Source of the DNA: Rhodothermales bacterium
GTDB taxonomy: Bacteria > Bacteroidota > Rhodothermia > Rhodothermales > JAHQVL01
Assembly: GCA_034439735.1 (NCBI GenBank)
Contig: JAWXAX010000029.1
Coordinates: 1 to 45,525 of the forward strand
Reading direction: 5' to 3'
DNA length: 45,525 nucleotides
Shown: positions 1-8,900 of the stretch, in pieces
Position numbering within the stretch: the stretch's first letter is position 1
Layout: the number at the start of each line of letters is the position of its first letter
Program-made: the position numbers and the translations under genes
Notes under the pieces: model-generated
Databases searched by the model: none
Seen by the model: only the letters and a program-made list of their open reading frames with translations
Told to the model about the DNA's origin: nothing

Positions 1-1
1 G

Positions 2-52
2 AACCATCCAGGCTTTAATGTTGCGCTGAAGCAAGCCAGGAACTGCAAGTGA
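2..52 (+). CDS. 3' end of an upstream gene (partial)
   Basis: An open frame enters from the left edge and reads NHPGFNVALKQARNCK before a TGA at 50-52. Only 16 residues are visible, so no family can be named. The context (directly upstream of two ABC permease genes on the same strand) would fit an earlier operon member, but the 160-base gap to the next gene weakens that. The call rests only on an open frame ending close to the edge with protein-like composition. Confidence 0.35.
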   Translation, partial: NHPGFNVALKQARNCK

Positions 53-75
53 GGTATTCTCGATTGTTCAATGGG

Positions 76-93
76 TCCCCGCGTTCGCGGGGA
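76..93. repeat. GC hairpin, dispersed-repeat type
   Basis: A perfect inverted repeat (TCCCCGCG, two-base loop, CGCGGGGA) lies in the 161-base gap between the upstream partial gene and the first permease. No T tract follows on either strand, so it is not a classic terminator. Read on the minus strand it begins GTCATCCC, the same edge as the much longer hairpin at 17217-17286. This suggests both belong to a dispersed intergenic repeat family. Nothing else was recognised in 94-213. Confidence 0.5.
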
Positions 94-213
94 TGACGAT
101 AAAAAGAGATCTCCGTGTCAACGGCTCCACCCGATAGAACACCATTGCGCGAATAGCGGCTGCCACTTTACAGCGCCTGACATACCTCGCGCCCGCACAC
201 CAGGAATCAACCC

Positions 214-1446
214 ATGCGTTTCCTCGCCACGTTATCCCAGTTTTTCTACGACCTCTGGGCGCAGCGCCTGCGGACGACCCTGACGATCCTCGGCATCACC
301 TGGGGTACGGTGGCGGTGATCGTCCTGCTGGCCTTCGGTGTCGGGCTCGAGAAGCAGTCGCGTAAAAACATGCACGGCATGGGGGATGGCATCGTGGTGA
401 TGTTCGGCGGGCGGACCACCAAGTCGTTTGAAGGGTTTCCGGACGGGCGCGAGATCCCTCTCCGGGAGGAGGACGCCATGATGCTCGCTCGGGAGATTTC
501 GGAAATCGAAAGCATCAGCCCGGAGTATATCGAGCGAAACACCGCGGTGCGGGTGGGTCAGGCCTCGACGATGCCGGCGATCACGGGGATTTACCCGGTT
601 TATGGCGATATGCGTAACGTCATCGCCGAGCCCGGCGGACGGTTCATCAACACGCTCGACATGCAGAACCGCCGGCGGGTGGCCGTGCTCGGAAACGAGA
701 TCAAGCGCCTCCTTTTTGCGGACGAGGACGCGATAGGGAAACAGATCATGGTCGGCGAGGCCGCCTTCACCGTGGTCGGCGTGATGCAGCCCAAGACGCA
801 GAATTCGTCCTACAACTCGCGGGATTCAGACCGGATGTTCATCCCGGCCAGCACCCATAAGTCGCTCTTCGGAGACCGGTACGTGAACAACATCATCTAT
901 CAGCCGGCGGACCCCCTGCTCAGCGAAGCTATCGAGACCCGCGTGTACGAGGTGATGGGCCGGCGCAACCGGTTCGACCCGACCGACGAGGACGCCCTCG
1001 GCATCTGGGATACCAACGAGGCCGACAAGTTCATGCGGGCCTTTTTCCTCGGATTCAACATCTTTATGGGCGTCATCGGGAGCTTCACCCTCACGGTGGG
1101 CGGAATCGGGGTGGCGAACATCATGTACGTCGTCGTCCGCGAGCGCACCCGCGAGATCGGCGTGAAACGGTCGGTCGGCGCCCGCCGGCGCGACATCCTC
1201 ATGCAGTTCTTCGGCGAAACATTCCTGATCGTGGGCATCGGCGCCACGCTCGGTTTCGGCATCGCTGTCGGCCTCGTGAAGGCCCTCGCCTTCCTCCCGA
1301 TCCAGGACGCCGTCGGCACCCCGGAAGTGTCGCCCATGGTGGCCGTGACCACGATGGCATTGCTCGCCATCATCGCCTTCCTCGCCGGCTTCTTCCCCGC
1401 CCGCAAAGCCTCCCGGCTGGACCCGGTGGAGTGCTTGCGAACTTGA
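214..1446 (+). CDS. ABC transporter permease, MacB/FtsX type
   Basis: A 410-residue inner-membrane permease of the MacB type. The N-terminal membrane helix (about 20-45, ending in an ILGITWGTVAVIVLLAFG segment) is followed by a periplasmic MacB core domain (about 50-270). The C-terminal FtsX domain has three membrane helices (about 280-400) and carries the family signature GGIGVANIMYV followed by RERTREIGVKRSVGA. Proteins of this family work with a separate or fused ATPase to drive mechanotransmission across the envelope, for example lipoprotein or drug export. No ATPase is in the window; it may lie upstream. The next gene is a homologous permease in the same direction, so the two probably form a heterodimer. 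The ATG at 214 is chosen because the N-terminal helix starts soon after it. Confidence 0.93.
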   Translation: MRFLATLSQFFYDLWAQRLRTTLTILGITWGTVAVIVLLAFGVGLEKQSRKNMHGMGDGIVVMFGGRTTKSFEGFPDGREIPLREEDAMMLAREISEIESISPEYIERNTAVRVGQASTMPAITGIYPVYGDMRNVIAEPGGRFINTLDMQNRRRVAVLGNEIKRLLFADEDAIGKQIMVGEAAFTVVGVMQPKTQNSSYNSRDSDRMFIPASTHKSLFGDRYVNNIIYQPADPLLSEAIETRVYEVMGRRNRFDPTDEDALGIWDTNEADKFMRAFFLGFNIFMGVIGSFTLTVGGIGVANIMYVVVRERTREIGVKRSVGARRRDILMQFFGETFLIVGIGATLGFGIAVGLVKALAFLPIQDAVGTPEVSPMVAVTTMALLAIIAFLAGFFPARKASRLDPVECLRT

Positions 1447-1450
1447 AGTG

Positions 1451-1533
1451 GTTGCAGGTTCGCAGGTTAAAAGTATAAAGCCTGCCAACCTCAACTTGCC
1501 AACCTGCAACTTGCCAACCTGCCAACCTGCAAC
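1451..1533. repeat. Tandem-word inverted repeat (CCTGCAA/CTTGCCAA words)
   Basis: The 91 bases between the two permease genes are made almost wholly of short repeated words. The left arm at 1451-1468 (GTTGCAGGTTCGCAGGTT) pairs with the right arm at 1516-1533 with one mismatch, and further AACCTGC/AACTTGCC words lie between them. The transcript could fold into a long hairpin just before the second permease start codon. It reads open in the permease frame by chance, which explains why a longer, probably wrong, start at 1448 is possible. Confidence 0.75.
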
Positions 1534-1537
1534 CCCC

Positions 1538-2782
1538 ATGTGGAAAATCCTCCTCCAGGAATTCTGGAACGACCTGCGGACGCAAAAGACGCGGGCGTTT
1601 CTGACGATGTTCGCCATTACGTGGGGGACGCTGTCGGTGGTGCTGTTGCTGGCCTTCGGCGAGGGGCTGGGGCGGACGATGCAGAGCGGGCTGCTGAATG
1701 CCGGCGACCGCATCTTCCAGATCTACGGGGGCGAAACCAGTCAGTCGTATGAGGGCCTCGACAAAGGCCGGCGCATCCGGCTCATCCGCGAGGACCTCGA
1801 CCTGCTTCAACGGTCGATCGCGGACGTAGACCTTGGCAGCATCTCCTACGGCCGCTGGGGCGTAGCGCTCCAGGTGGGGCAAAACAAAACCACGACGTAC
1901 ATGGAAGGCGTCGGCGAAGCCTTTGAGGATATGCGGCGCATGTATCCCGCGGCCGGTGGGCGTTTTCTGAATGCCATCGACGAGTCCCAGAAACGCCGCG
2001 TCGTGTTCCTGGGGCCGGAACTGGCCGGCCGGCTCTTCGGCGAGACCGAGCCTGTTGGGGGATCGGTGATGATCGACGGTCTCCCGTTCACCGTCGTCGG
2101 CATCATGCAGGAAAAGCTTCAGACCTCAATGAACAACGGGCCAGATGCCAACCGCGCCATCATCCCCTCGTCGACCTTCGAGACGATTTACGGGCATCGG
2201 TACATCGACCATATGGTCCTGCGGCCGCGCAATGTGGCGGTGGCGCCGGCGGTCAAGCAACAGATCTACGAGGTGCTCGGACGTAAATACAAATTTGATG
2301 CGTCGGACGAGCGGGCGCTGGGCATCTGGGACTTCATCGAGAACGAGAAGGAAAGCGCCAAGGTGTTTATGGGCATCCAGCTCTTCCTGGGGCTCGTTGG
2401 CGGGTTGACGCTGCTGCTGGCCGGGGTGGGGGTGGCGAACATTATGTACGTCACGGTCAAGGAGCGGACCCGCGAGTTCGGCGTCAAGCTGGCGCTAGGC
2501 GCCCGTAAGTATCACATCAAAATCCAGGTGATCTTCGAGGCGCTCCTCATCGCCCTGATGGGCGGCGCGATCGGGTTGCTGGTCTCCTACGGCGTCGTCA
2601 AAGCGATCCAGAGCTTGCCGAACAAAGAGGGTGCGATGGAATTCCTCGCCAACCCTGTGCTCTCCACGCCAGTCGCTCTCCTGACGGTGGGCGTATTGAC
2701 GGTGATCGGGCTCCTCGCCGGCTACTTTCCCGCGCGGAAGGCGGCGAACGTGGACCCGGTGGAGTCTCTCCGATACGAATAA
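1538..2782 (+). CDS. ABC transporter permease, MacB/FtsX type (second subunit)
   Basis: A 414-residue homologue of the preceding permease with the same plan: N-terminal helix with FAITWGTLSVVLLLAFG, periplasmic MacB core, and a C-terminal three-helix FtsX domain with AGVGVANIMYVTVKERTREF and a PARKAANVDPVESLR ending that matches the upstream protein's PARKASRLDPVECLR. The frame is open back to 1448, but those 30 codons translate the tandem-word repeat. The ATG at 1538 (MWKILLQEFWNDL) aligns with the start of the upstream paralogue and is preferred. The pair probably arose by gene duplication and acts as a heterodimeric exporter whose ATPase is elsewhere. The gene ends directly before a long hairpin. 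Confidence 0.93.
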   Translation: MWKILLQEFWNDLRTQKTRAFLTMFAITWGTLSVVLLLAFGEGLGRTMQSGLLNAGDRIFQIYGGETSQSYEGLDKGRRIRLIREDLDLLQRSIADVDLGSISYGRWGVALQVGQNKTTTYMEGVGEAFEDMRRMYPAAGGRFLNAIDESQKRRVVFLGPELAGRLFGETEPVGGSVMIDGLPFTVVGIMQEKLQTSMNNGPDANRAIIPSSTFETIYGHRYIDHMVLRPRNVAVAPAVKQQIYEVLGRKYKFDASDERALGIWDFIENEKESAKVFMGIQLFLGLVGGLTLLLAGVGVANIMYVTVKERTREFGVKLALGARKYHIKIQVIFEALLIALMGGAIGLLVSYGVVKAIQSLPNKEGAMEFLANPVLSTPVALLTVGVLTVIGLLAGYFPARKAANVDPVESLRYE

Positions 2783-2790
2783 GGTGTAAC

Positions 2791-2843
2791 GTTCGAGGTT
2801 CGAGGGTTAAGGCGTTTTGCCCCTTAACCCTCGAACCTCGAAC
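2791..2843. terminator. Long perfect hairpin at convergent gene ends
   Basis: A 22-bp perfect inverted repeat (2791-2812 and 2822-2843) with a nine-base loop containing TTTT. Each arm is built from the repeated word GTTCGAG plus GGTTAAGG. It sits between the stop of the permease gene (+) and the stop of the small minus-strand gene, as expected of a bidirectional terminator, but no T tract directly follows the stem. It shares its tandem-word design with the repeats at 1451-1533 and 45247-45387. Confidence 0.65.
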
Positions 2844-2853
2844 CTTAAACCCT

Positions 2854-3063
2854 TCAGATGTTGCTGGCGGTGCGGTACAACTCGAAGTACAAGGCCGCCT
2901 TGCTCTTGTATTCTTCCGCCATCCGCTGGCGTTGTGGCTCGGGCATGAGGAACAGGCGCCGGCGCGAGGACTCCAGGTAATCCCGATCGAGGCCTTGCAA
3001 ACTGGTCAGCCCGTCACGGATCGAATCAACATGTATATTCTGCTGCATGGAAGTGCTTGTCAT
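2854..3063 (-). CDS. Small conserved-looking hypothetical protein
   Basis: A 69-codon open frame on the minus strand starting at an ATG at 3061-3063 (a TTG one codon earlier is also open). The product is hydrophilic and probably helical, with an Arg/Glu-rich middle (LESSRRRLFLMPEPQRQRMA) and an aromatic C-terminal end (YFELYRTASNI). There is no signal peptide or membrane segment. No family was recognised. Amino-acid composition looks protein-like rather than random, and the frame ends right at the hairpin shared with the convergent permease gene, which supports a real small gene. The 247 bases upstream (3064-3310) contain no other convincing gene. Confidence 0.5.
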   Translation of the reverse strand: MTSTSMQQNIHVDSIRDGLTSLQGLDRDYLESSRRRLFLMPEPQRQRMAEEYKSKAALYFELYRTASNI

Positions 3064-3310
3064 CAAATGGGGTACTTAACCTTGTAAAGAGATTTCAAAA
3101 TACGTTAGCCGGCCGCCGAACCCGTACTCATTTAGACCAGAAGTGAACGGTACTTTTGGTGTACCGTACAGGCTACTTTGGCGCGGCGTGACGTTACTTT
3201 TGACGGCGTACCTCCAGCAACGCCGGCCGGTATCAGGAAAGTCCACCCAGGCCCATTGGAATGCGGATTCTACAACCCGTATTCGTGTGTATCTGCTGGA
3301 AACCGCCGGC

Positions 3311-4483
3311 CTATAATTCGGGCCTCCGAAAGTCCATTAGACTATCCGGCTCCACATGCGGCGATGCCACCGGCGCCGCATCCGGGTCCACGGGGGGCTG
3401 CCAGTCTGGATCCAACTCTACCGCCTCCCGCCGCACCTCGAACCGTACGACGACATCCGCCACGGAAGCCTGACCCGGCTGTAATCGATATTCCTCAAGC
3501 ACTACCTGTACCTCCCGCCCATACCAGATCGCGCGGCAAAACGGCCCTTTTTTCGTATGCAGCGTATCCGAATACGGGGCGCGGCCCATCTTGCGTTCCA
3601 GCGTCCGTAACATGTCGAAAAAGCCGATCGTCTGGCCCTGCGAATTGTCAAACCGAACCTCCATCGAGACGAGGCTATCCACTTTCGGCAGGAAATACAG
3701 GGCGACACGCGCCATGTCGAGGCCATAGAGACTCCGCCCTTGGACGCCAAAAAAGGACTGCACGAGGCTGTAGTCGATCATCCCGACGGCGCCCCGGCGA
3801 TCCGGGTTGGCCGTCCGACGGTACTGGTAGCGCCAGGTAGCGAACGGCTCGGTGATCTGGAGTTGGACGGAGCCGACTTCCTGCAGGGCGTCGAGCGCCG
3901 GGGAGGGGGCGTCGCGGCCGGCGGCGATCGCTCGTTGGATGCTCAGACGGCGCCCGCGCAGCTGGCGGTCGTACACCAGTAGCTCGGCATACCCCTCCCC
4001 CATCCCATACGCCAGCACCACACGTTCTCCTTCCCAGTGCCGCTGGTCGATCTGGACGAGCATGCCGGCACCGGCCACATCGTTCGAATACACCGCCGTC
4101 GGTATGCCATACCGCGCGATGAGCGAATCCAGCATAGCACGTTGTTGCACCGTGCCGGACTCCAGTTGGAACAACAGGGCATAGACCTGCCCATCGATCA
4201 CCCCGGCGGTCGACCGAGTGAGCGACACACCCATCATCCGGCGATCGTTGGAAACCGGCAGCGGGAGCTGGTCGGCAAACCGGCTGCCGGCCGTTTCAAA
4301 CTCCAGCACATCGTAATCGAGCCGTGTCCGCTCCGCCTCCCCGATGACGCTGCTGTAGAGCGAATCCCCCAGCACGTAGCCCTCAAACCCGTAGTCCGCA
4401 TCCAGCCGGCCCACACCCGCGGGCATCGGCTGGCAGGCCGACACGCTGGCGCACAGAAAAGTCAGGAGCAGGACACACCGCAT
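3311..4483 (-). CDS. Hypothetical lipoprotein
   Basis: An exported lipoprotein of about 390 residues. MRCVLLLTFLCASVSAC forms a typical lipoprotein signal with a lipobox (VSAC), so the mature protein should be membrane-anchored at that Cys. A longer frame from 4528 adds 15 residues before the signal; 4483 is chosen because it gives a standard short n-region. The mature part alternates short beta-like segments and has no catalytic motif I recognise. It lies a short distance downstream of the Tat-exported aminotransferase-like gene on the same strand (16 to 61 bases depending on start), so the two are probably co-transcribed and act in the same envelope compartment. Function unknown. Confidence 0.7.
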   Translation of the reverse strand: MRCVLLLTFLCASVSACQPMPAGVGRLDADYGFEGYVLGDSLYSSVIGEAERTRLDYDVLEFETAGSRFADQLPLPVSNDRRMMGVSLTRSTAGVIDGQVYALLFQLESGTVQQRAMLDSLIARYGIPTAVYSNDVAGAGMLVQIDQRHWEGERVVLAYGMGEGYAELLVYDRQLRGRRLSIQRAIAAGRDAPSPALDALQEVGSVQLQITEPFATWRYQYRRTANPDRRGAVGMIDYSLVQSFFGVQGRSLYGLDMARVALYFLPKVDSLVSMEVRFDNSQGQTIGFFDMLRTLERKMGRAPYSDTLHTKKGPFCRAIWYGREVQVVLEEYRLQPGQASVADVVVRFEVRREAVELDPDWQPPVDPDAAPVASPHVEPDSLMDFRRPEL

Positions 4484-4543
4484 GGCTACGCTGGAGAACC
4501 GCTGAAGGGGAAACACCGGGCCATCCATGCGCCTTCCGGGAGG

Positions 4544-5845
4544 TCAGGCAGAAGGCAGGCCGTGCTTGATCACATGTTCCATAGCATCGACGAAGCGATC
4601 CAGTTCCTCTAGCGTCGTATATACGTTCGGCGTCACCCGGAGACCTTCGAATTCCGGGTGGATGATGGGGACGACGATGATCCGGTGCTCTTTCCAGAGG
4701 TAGTTTTTGAGCGCGGCCGTATCTACGCCCACTACCTGCACATTCCCGATCCCGCAGGACATGCCGGGTTTCAGGCTGGTGTTGAGGCGCACGCGGTCGT
4801 GGCGGAGCAACGCGTCGGCCCAGTACTTCGTGAGGTACCGCAACCGCTCTTGCTTCCGCTCGGCCCCGATGCCCTGGTGGAATGTGAGGGCATCGGCGAT
4901 AGCGAGGTAATTGGCGGCCGGGTGGGTGCCGATCTCCTCGTACTTGCGGATGTTGTCGTCCATCGTATCCGGCGAGGCCATGAGCGGCCAGAGATCCTTG
5001 ATTTTCTCTTTGCGGACGTACAACAGGCCGGTACCGTGCGGCGCGAGCAGCCATTTATGCAGGCTGGAGCCGTAATAATCACAGTCGAGATCAGCATGTG
5101 TAAACGCGAAGTGGGCGTAGGCATGCGCGCCATCGACGACCACCGGGATGCCCTTTTCCCGCGCCATCTGGACGACTTTTTTGACCGGCAGGATCTGCCC
5201 CGTGATGTTCACGATGTGGGACATCAGGATCATCTTCGTGCGGGGCGTGATGTGCGACTCGAACAGCCGCACCACCTCGTCGTCGTCCTCGGCCGGCACG
5301 GGAAGCGGGAACTGGACGAGCCGGATGCCCTCCCGGCGCTCGCGCTGCTTGAAGGTGGTGAGCATGCGCGGATAGTCATGCGTGGAGGTCAGGACCTCAT
5401 CGCCGGCTTTGAGATCGATGCCGAGCTGGCAGATCTGGAGGCTCTCGGACGCATTCCGCGTCAGGGCGATTTCCTCCGTATCACATCCAAAATCCCGCGC
5501 CACACGTTGCCGGACACCCTCGCGCTGGGGCTCGAGGATCTCCCACATCGTATAGACGGGTGCGAGATTCGAGAAGTCGAGGTACCGCTTCATGGCAGCC
5601 TGGACGTCCGCCGGCGACGGGCTCACACCGCCGTTGTTGAGGTTCACCAGGCTGCGATCCACCGTAAATGCCTGCTGCACGGTACGCCAGAATGCCTCGT
5701 CAGCCGCCACTACGGCCGGTGCGCCCGGGTAGTGGGCGAGGGTTTCCAGGAGATTGGGAAGGGCGGCCGGATTAAGGCTCGCGGCGGTCAGGGCGGCGGC
5801 GGCAGGCCGGCCGATATGACCGAAGAAGTCGCGACGGGTAGACAT
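4544..5845 (-). CDS. Tat-exported class V aminotransferase-fold protein (isopenicillin N epimerase-like)
   Basis: A 433-residue PLP-dependent enzyme of the class V aminotransferase / isopenicillin N epimerase-like / cysteine desulfurase fold. The start MSTRRDFFGHIG matches the twin-arginine motif and is followed by an Ala-rich hydrophobic stretch, predicting export of the folded cofactor-bound enzyme to the periplasm. The core has the expected order: NNGG substrate loop (about 70-73), RNASESL cofactor-phosphate region (about 130-136), VVVDGAHA with the pyridine-binding Asp238, and SSLHKW with the Schiff-base Lys264. Length is normal for the family. The substrate cannot be told from sequence; close families include epimerases, desulfurases and selenocysteine lyase-like enzymes. 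The downstream lipoprotein gene is probably in the same operon. Confidence 0.9.
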   Translation of the reverse strand: MSTRRDFFGHIGRPAAAALTAASLNPAALPNLLETLAHYPGAPAVVAADEAFWRTVQQAFTVDRSLVNLNNGGVSPSPADVQAAMKRYLDFSNLAPVYTMWEILEPQREGVRQRVARDFGCDTEEIALTRNASESLQICQLGIDLKAGDEVLTSTHDYPRMLTTFKQRERREGIRLVQFPLPVPAEDDDEVVRLFESHITPRTKMILMSHIVNITGQILPVKKVVQMAREKGIPVVVDGAHAYAHFAFTHADLDCDYYGSSLHKWLLAPHGTGLLYVRKEKIKDLWPLMASPDTMDDNIRKYEEIGTHPAANYLAIADALTFHQGIGAERKQERLRYLTKYWADALLRHDRVRLNTSLKPGMSCGIGNVQVVGVDTAALKNYLWKEHRIIVVPIIHPEFEGLRVTPNVYTTLEELDRFVDAMEHVIKHGLPSA

Positions 5846-5922
5846 GGGGTCGACGAGGCATGGGTGAGCGAAGGTCCTGACGCACAGTATAGGCGACGGA
5901 TGCGGACTCTATCAACGCCCCA

Positions 5923-8900
5923 TCAGCGCACGACGATAAAACGGCGGACCTGCGCGGTATCCCCGGCCTGGATTCGGTAGAGGTAGATGCCGGCGGCCAG
6001 CCGTGAGCCATCGTAGGCGACGGCGTACGGCCCGGCCGGCTGTAGCTGATCGACCACCACATCCACTTCCCTTCCCAGCACATCGTACACCCGGAGCGAC
6101 ACCTGCGCAGTTGCGGGGAGGATGTAGCGGATGGTGGTTTCGGAGCGAAATGGATTCGGGTAGTTCTGCTCCAGGACAAAGGCCGGCGGCGTCATGGCGT
6201 CGGGTTCGTCGACCGCCGTGATGATCACCTGCCCCTCGAGCGCGACCAAATAGGCCGAGCCGGCGGTCGCGCCGTTCCCGTTGGCGTCGTACCGCGCGCC
6301 GATGAGGGCGTCTTCGCCATCGAGGGCGACCGTCTGTCCGAACCGATCAGGCCCGCCCTCGTCGGTGGGCCCCATGCGGGCTTTTTCTAGCCAGTTCGTG
6401 CCGCTCCGCTGGAAGACGTAGGCGGCGCCTCGCTCGGCATCCGCCCCATCCGCGCCGATGAGCGCATAACTGCCGCTCAGGGCGACGCCACGGCCGAAGC
6501 GCTGGCCGTCGCTTTCGTCGGAAGCCTGGAGCACGGCCAGTTCACGGACGCCCCACAGGCCGCCGGTGCGCCGGAAGACATAGGCGGCGCCGGCGTCGGC
6601 ATCGCCTCGGTTTGGCGCGCCGACGAGGGCAAAGTCGCCCTCCAGCGCCACGGAAGCTCCGAGACCGTCATCCACCGATCCGACCGAAGCCACGAGTTTG
6701 GCCTCGGGGTTCCAGTCCAGCCCATCCCATCGGAAGATGTAGGCCGCGCCGGTTGCAAAAGGTCCTTCCTGGGGCGCGCCGATCAGCAGGTCCACCCCAT
6801 CGACCGACACACTCTCGCCGAACCGGTCGCCCGCGCCGCCGTCACTGGCCAGCAGCGTGCCGGTGGACGGCCACTGGGCCCCATCGCGGCGGAAGACAAA
6901 TACGGCGCCGGCATCCTCGCCGTTGGTGTTGTCGTCCGCCGGCGCGCCCACGAACACCTCTTCGCCCTGTACAGTGATTGCGGCGCCGAACGCATCGCCG
7001 ACGGCCCCCGATGGGGCCACGATACGCGACTGCTCGCTCCACGATTCGCTGCCGCGGAGGAAGACATAGACGGCGCCGGCGTCGGCGCCGCGCTCGTTGT
7101 CATCGCCTGGTGCGCCCACAAACAGGTAGTTGCCGGCCAGAGCCACCGCCGCGCCGAAGCCATCACCGCCCTCGCCATCGGAGGCGACCAGCTCGGCGAC
7201 CTGCCGCCAGCTTACCCCCGTGCGCTCATAGACATAGGCCGCGCCCGGAGTCCCCTCGCCGCCGCTCGCGCCGATGACGGCCATCCCATCGCCCAGCGTC
7301 ACCGAGGCGCCGAAGTAGGGCTCGATGACCCGGCTCGAGGCGATGACCAGAGTTTGCTGCGCCCAGGAAAGGCCGATCCGGCTGTAGAAGTAGACGGCGC
7401 CGGCGTCGGTCCCGTTGAGGTTGTCGGCATCCGGAGCGCCCACGATGAGATCGCTGCCGCTAAACCCGAGGGCGCCGCCAAAGCCATCGCCGTCGCGGGC
7501 CCCGAGGGCCGAGATGCGAACATCGAACAGCCAGTCCTCACCACTTTTTGAGAACACGTAGGCCGCGCCGCGCTGGTTGTCGACACCGACCGCGCCGACG
7601 ATCACCTCGTCCCCCTGGATGGCGACGGCCGTTCCAAACTCGGCTCCGCTCGCGCCGTCCGTGGCGCCTAGCCGGGCGCGCTCGACCCACTCCGCTTCCA
7701 CCCGCTCGAAGATGTACGCTCCCCCTACATCCAGCGTGCTGTCGCCGTCGCGCAACGGCGCGCCCACCACCGCCACATCGCCTTCGATGGCGAGTGTGGC
7801 GCCAAAGCCGTCGCTCAGTCCGCCGTCCGACGCGGCGAGCTGGCCTTCCGCATCCCACACCGTGCCGTCGAACTCAAAGATGTAGGCCTTGCCCTCTCCA
7901 AAAAAGCCTCCGTTCGCCGCGCCGACGATCAACTGGAGATCGCGCAGGGCCACGGCGCTGCCGAATCGATCCCCCTGCCGGCCGTCCGAGGCCGCGAGGC
8001 GGGTTTGTTGCGTCCAATTCGAGCCCGAGCGCTGGAAGAGGTAGACGCTGCCGGCGCCCAGGCCGCGCTCGTTGTCATCCTCCAGGGCCCCGATCGCGGC
8101 CGCGTTGCCGTCGATCGAGACCGACCAGCCGAATCGGTCGCCCGGCAACGCATCGTCCGCCTGGATGCGGGCTTGCTGGACCCATACCGAGCCGCTACGC
8201 ACAAAGACGTACGCGGCGCCCCGCGCCTCGTCGGCGCTCCATGCGCCGATCAGGGCCCGGTCGCCGTCGATCGACACCGCGCTCCCAAATCGATCCCCGC
8301 CCATCCCTTCGTTGGCCATCAACCGAGCCTGCTGGATCCACGTTTCGCCCGAACGCCGATAGATATACGCGGCCCCCGGATCCGTATCGTTTAAGCCTTC
8401 GGCGCCGACGATGGCAAAATCTCCGCTCACGGCCACCGTGCTGCCGAATCGCGGTTCGACCTCCCCGCGAGAGGCCAGCACCCGCGCGATGCCGGGCTGG
8501 AGGCCATCACTCCCCTGGCCGTTGAGTTCCACCTCGTGCGGACTGTCCGCCGCGTTGCTGACGATGACGAGGCGGGCCGGCTTCGCGCCCGGGCTCTGCG
8601 GCGAAAAACGCACGGTAACGCCGATACTAGCCAGAGGCGCCAGCAACGCGGGTCCTCCGGAGACCACCACGTACGAAGACGCGCCCTCCCCTTCGATGGA
8701 GACGCCGGTGATGTTCAGATCGGCCGTTCCGATATTTGAAATCGTGAACGAGTTTTCTACCGATTGTCCCACCGCCACGGTGTTAAACGAGAGACTGGCG
8801 CTGCTGGCGAGTAACGCCGGCAGCCCGCTGCCGCCTACGGGGAAAATGTACGCCGCGCCGGCGTCCTGGCCGCCGTCGTTGTCGTCCCATCGCGCCCCCA

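Noticed and set aside
1448-1537. N-terminal extension of the second permease
   Set aside because: The 30 codons translate the tandem-word repeat; the paralogue starts at the position equal to 1538.
214-2782. Complete MacAB-TolC type exporter
   Set aside because: Only two permease subunits are visible; no ATPase, adaptor or outer-membrane factor gene lies in the window.
3151-3202. Three TACTTT(T)G words about 22 bp apart, like Bacteroidota -7 elements
   Set aside because: No plus-strand gene follows; on the other strand the motif is not promoter-like. Probably chance or a decayed promoter.
7548-8525. 325-codon plus-strand frame inside the FG-GAP gene
   Set aside because: Extremely Arg/Pro-rich shadow of the repeat protein on the other strand.
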